Virus record (IMG/VR): IMGVR_UViG_3300037558_002226
Span: 1-23,099 of that record
DNA length: 23,099 nt
DNA from: a virus
Reading direction: 5' to 3' (one strand)
This document shows, in pieces, positions 21,573-23,099 of the stretch. A program made the translations under genes and the position numbers. The notes under the pieces were generated by a model. It worked only from the letters and a program-made list of their open reading frames with translations, ran no database searches and was not told where the DNA came from. Position 1 is the first letter of the stretch. Each line of letters opens with the position of its first letter.

Positions 21573-21647
21573 TCCGAAGTAGCTCAGTGGTAGAGCGGGT
21601 GGCTGTTAACCACTAGGTCGTAGGTTCGAACCCTACCTTCGGAGCCA
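21573..21647 (+). tRNA. tRNA-Asn (anticodon GTT)
   Basis: Acceptor TCCGAAG (21573-21579) pairs with CTTCGGA (21637-21643). The anticodon loop CTGTTAA (21603-21609) has GTT at 21605-21607, reading AAC and AAT. The T arm has GTTCGAACC, and the 3' CCA (21645-21647) is encoded. The anticodon stem is intact with one G-T pair. AAT and AAC codons are plentiful in this AT-rich genome, so the gene would supply extra decoding capacity. Confidence 0.96.
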
Positions 21648-21655
21648 TTTTAGTA

Positions 21656-21684
21656 TGTACAATCTATAAAAATTAGTATAAAAT
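21656..21684 (+). promoter_or_regulatory. Sigma70-type promoter for gene 44
   Basis: TGTACA (21656-21661), 17 bases, TAAAAT (21679-21684). The predicted start is near 21691, about 4 bases before the gene 44 ATG at 21695. It is a weaker match than the TTTACA/TATAAT promoters, but its position repeats the same short-leader layout. Confidence 0.5.
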
Positions 21685-21694
21685 ATATTTGTTT

Positions 21695-22636
21695 ATGAGT
21701 AAAAGTGAATTCCTATGGGTTGAAAAATATCGCCCACAAACCATCAAAGATTGTATTCTTCCAGAAAGTCTAAAGAAGACTTTTCAACAAATTGTTGATA
21801 CTGGAGAAATGCATAATATGTTATTGACTGGTTCTGCCGGTCTTGGTAAGACTACAGTTGCACGAGCATTGTGTAACCAGTTAAATCTTGATTATATCAT
21901 TATCAATGCTTCAGAAGAAAATGGCATTGATGTTCTAAGATCTAAGATCAAGCAGTTTGCTTCATCTGTTTCTTTAAGTGGAGGAACGAAGGTTGTTATA
22001 CTTGATGAAGCTGATTATCTAAATGCACAATCAACACAACCAGCATTACGCGGTTTTATTGAAGAGTTTAGTACTAATTGTAGATTTATCTTAACGTGTA
22101 ATTTCAAGAATAGAATTATTGAGCCTCTTCATTCAAGGTGTTCAGTTATTGAATTCAACACTACAAAAAAACAACTTGCCGCACTCGCCGCAGGGTTTAT
22201 GAAAAGGATGCAGGATATCCTTACTTCTGAAGGTGTTGACTTTAATAATAAAATTCTTGCAGAGTTGATTATGCGCTATGCACCAGACTGGCGCAGAGTT
22301 ATTAATGAATGTCAACGCTACTCATCATCTGGCGAAATTACTTCAGATATTTTGATTGGCCTGTCAGATCAAAATATCGCTGCGTTAGTAGGATTCTTAA
22401 AGAGTAAGGATTTTAAGAGTATGAGATCTTGGGTTACAAATAACACAGATGTAGATTCCTCTGTTATTTTTAGAAGAATCTATGATACGTTATATGATTT
22501 TGCTCAACCACAATCAATTCCAGCAATCATTCTAATCCTTGCTGATTACCAATACAAAGCAGGTTTTGTTGCAGACAAAGAACTAAATACTGTTGCGTGT
22601 CTCACAGAAATAATGGCTTCATCTGAGTGGAAATGA
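21695..22636 (+). CDS. 44: Clamp loader large subunit gp44
   Basis: A 313-residue AAA+ ATPase (T4 gp44 is about 319), four copies of which, with one gp62, open and load the gp45 clamp. The motifs are WVEKYRPQT at the N-terminus (typical of clamp loaders), Walker A GSAGLGKT (residues 46-53), Walker B VVILDEAD (100-107), sensor 1 around Asn136 in LTCNFKN, and the arginine finger in the SRC motif (147-149). All are intact. I chose the ATG at 21695 because the alternative upstream TTG at 21689 lies only two codons earlier and has no support. Its stop overlaps the gp62 start (ATGA), as usual for this pair. Confidence 0.96.
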   Translation: MSKSEFLWVEKYRPQTIKDCILPESLKKTFQQIVDTGEMHNMLLTGSAGLGKTTVARALCNQLNLDYIIINASEENGIDVLRSKIKQFASSVSLSGGTKVVILDEADYLNAQSTQPALRGFIEEFSTNCRFILTCNFKNRIIEPLHSRCSVIEFNTTKKQLAALAAGFMKRMQDILTSEGVDFNNKILAELIMRYAPDWRRVINECQRYSSSGEITSDILIGLSDQNIAALVGFLKSKDFKSMRSWVTNNTDVDSSVIFRRIYDTLYDFAQPQSIPAIILILADYQYKAGFVADKELNTVACLTEIMASSEWK

Positions 22637-23064
22637 GTAAAATAACACCGTTTACATTTATAAGCTCCATCAACGATGGACGTAAGGGAAAGCATTTGCT
22701 GAAAGATTGTAAAGCAGATCAATCTCTAGAAATATCAAATCCCGATTCCATAGAAAAGGCGTATGTTCCTTTTGTAGTAAACCGATCATTATCTTATTTT
22801 AAAGATACTGTAATATTTGCTAATGAAATGAACATCCATCATACACTACCTAATCGTATGCAGTATGACTTTTATAGAAACATGGTAACTGCAAAACGTA
22901 GATTTTCTAAATGGTCTAAAAAGGCTGACGCAACAGCTGACATAAAAATTATACAAAAAGAGTACGGTTATTCACGCGAAAAAGCAGAAGCCGTTTACAC
23001 GCTATTTAGTAATGATGAGATAAATAAGCTTTATAAGAAACATGACAAGGGAGGGAAAAAATGA
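22633..23064 (+). CDS. 62: Clamp loader small subunit gp62
   Basis: A 143-residue homologue of T4 gp62 (about 187, so this one is shorter). In T4 it forms the collar subunit of the pentameric clamp loader and lacks ATPase motifs. Recognisable segments are the N-terminus MSKITPFTFISSINDGRK, then YVPFVVNRSLSYFKDTVIFANEMN (about residues 42-65), HTLPNRMQYDFYRNMV, and KRFSKWSKK, a block common to the family. The identification is supported by its position between gene 44 and the next gene, with 4-base overlaps at both ends. The ATG at 22633 is chosen; a GTG two codons upstream is less likely. Confidence 0.9.
   Translation: MSKITPFTFISSINDGRKGKHLLKDCKADQSLEISNPDSIEKAYVPFVVNRSLSYFKDTVIFANEMNIHHTLPNRMQYDFYRNMVTAKRRFSKWSKKADATADIKIIQKEYGYSREKAEAVYTLFSNDEINKLYKKHDKGGKK
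23049..23055 (+). promoter_or_regulatory. Strong Shine-Dalgarno GGGAGGG
   Basis: GGGAGGG followed by 5 A's before the ATG at 23061. It lies within the end of gene 62 and clearly supports initiation at 23061, one of only two strong ribosome-binding sites seen in the window. Confidence 0.7.
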
Positions 23065-23099
23065 AATTTAAAAAAACAATCGCCTCTGGTATATTAGCG
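23061..23099 (+). CDS. 5' end of a gene cut by the window edge
   Basis: Only 13 residues are visible, MKFKKTIASGILA. The start overlaps the gp62 stop (ATGA) and has a strong Shine-Dalgarno. In T4-like phages the next gene is regA, the translational repressor, but these residues do not resemble the T4 RegA start as I recall it. The basic N-terminus followed by small and hydrophobic residues could even begin a signal sequence. The identity cannot be settled from this window. Confidence 0.7.
   Translation, partial: MKFKKTIASGILA

Noticed and set aside
1-23099. Search for CRISPR arrays, IS elements, integrase, attachment sites, defence genes, homing endonucleases or introns
   Set aside because: None seen. 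No regularly spaced repeats, no transposase or integrase motifs, and all core genes are uninterrupted.

Overview
The window is a contiguous piece of a T4-like myovirus genome. Every gene lies on the plus strand, gaps are tiny (the largest is about 140 bases), and no stretch over 300 bases lacks a gene. The base composition is visibly AT-rich. The gene order follows the compact core of marine T4-like phages: neck 13-14-15, terminase 16-17, sheath and tube 18-19, portal 20, core and protease, scaffold 22, capsid 23, then uvsY-uvsW, gp55, gp47-gp46, gp45, gp44-gp62. That order resembles cyanophages more than T4 itself. I see no photosynthesis gene or other host marker, so the host is not identified. 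The sigma70-like promoters (TTTACA, 16-17 bases, TATAAT) suggest a host with a conventional housekeeping sigma factor and argue against a Bacteroidetes host.

Layout. 1-694: two small proteins with acidic C-termini, function unknown. 777-5222: neck proteins, tail sheath stabiliser and both terminase subunits. 5305-7624: tail sheath and tube, closed by a strong terminator. 7682-13285: head module (portal, candidate prohead core protein, small beta-rich protein, protease gp21, scaffold gp22, major capsid gp23), closed by a second strong terminator. 13357-16250: a gp19-like tail protein, recombination mediator UvsY, helicase UvsW, a possibly Sm-like protein, and a candidate 45-residue gene. 16374-19727: late sigma factor gp55 and the Mre11/Rad50-like pair gp47/gp46. 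19867-23099: a dATP/dGTP diphosphohydrolase-like protein, sliding clamp gp45, two small unknown genes, two tRNAs (Thr-UGU and Asn-GUU), clamp loader gp44/gp62, and a partial gene at the edge.

Regulation is readable. Exact T4 late promoter boxes (TATAAATA) precede virion gene groups, with near matches before gp19 and uvsY. Host-type sigma70 promoters precede gp55, the nucleotide hydrolase, gp45 and gp44. This fits a cascade in which host polymerase makes gp55 and the replisome. Clamp gp45, loaded by gp44/gp62, and gp55 would then switch on late genes; gp33 is not in this window.

The most striking observation is how close these promoters sit to start codons. Six late boxes end only 5-8 bases before an ATG, so predicted mRNAs have 0-3 base leaders, and three sigma70-type promoters predict leaders of about 3-7 bases. 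By contrast the three mass-produced virion proteins (sheath, tube, capsid) share an identical 18-base start-site leader. Together these suggest two deliberate modes of translation initiation. Other points of interest are the enlarged repeat-bearing N-terminus of the scaffold gp22, a putative gp21-processed core protein, a second tube-like protein, and a GC-rich hairpin in the 5' UTR of the nucleotide hydrolase. I found no defence system, CRISPR array, IS element, homing endonuclease or intron.
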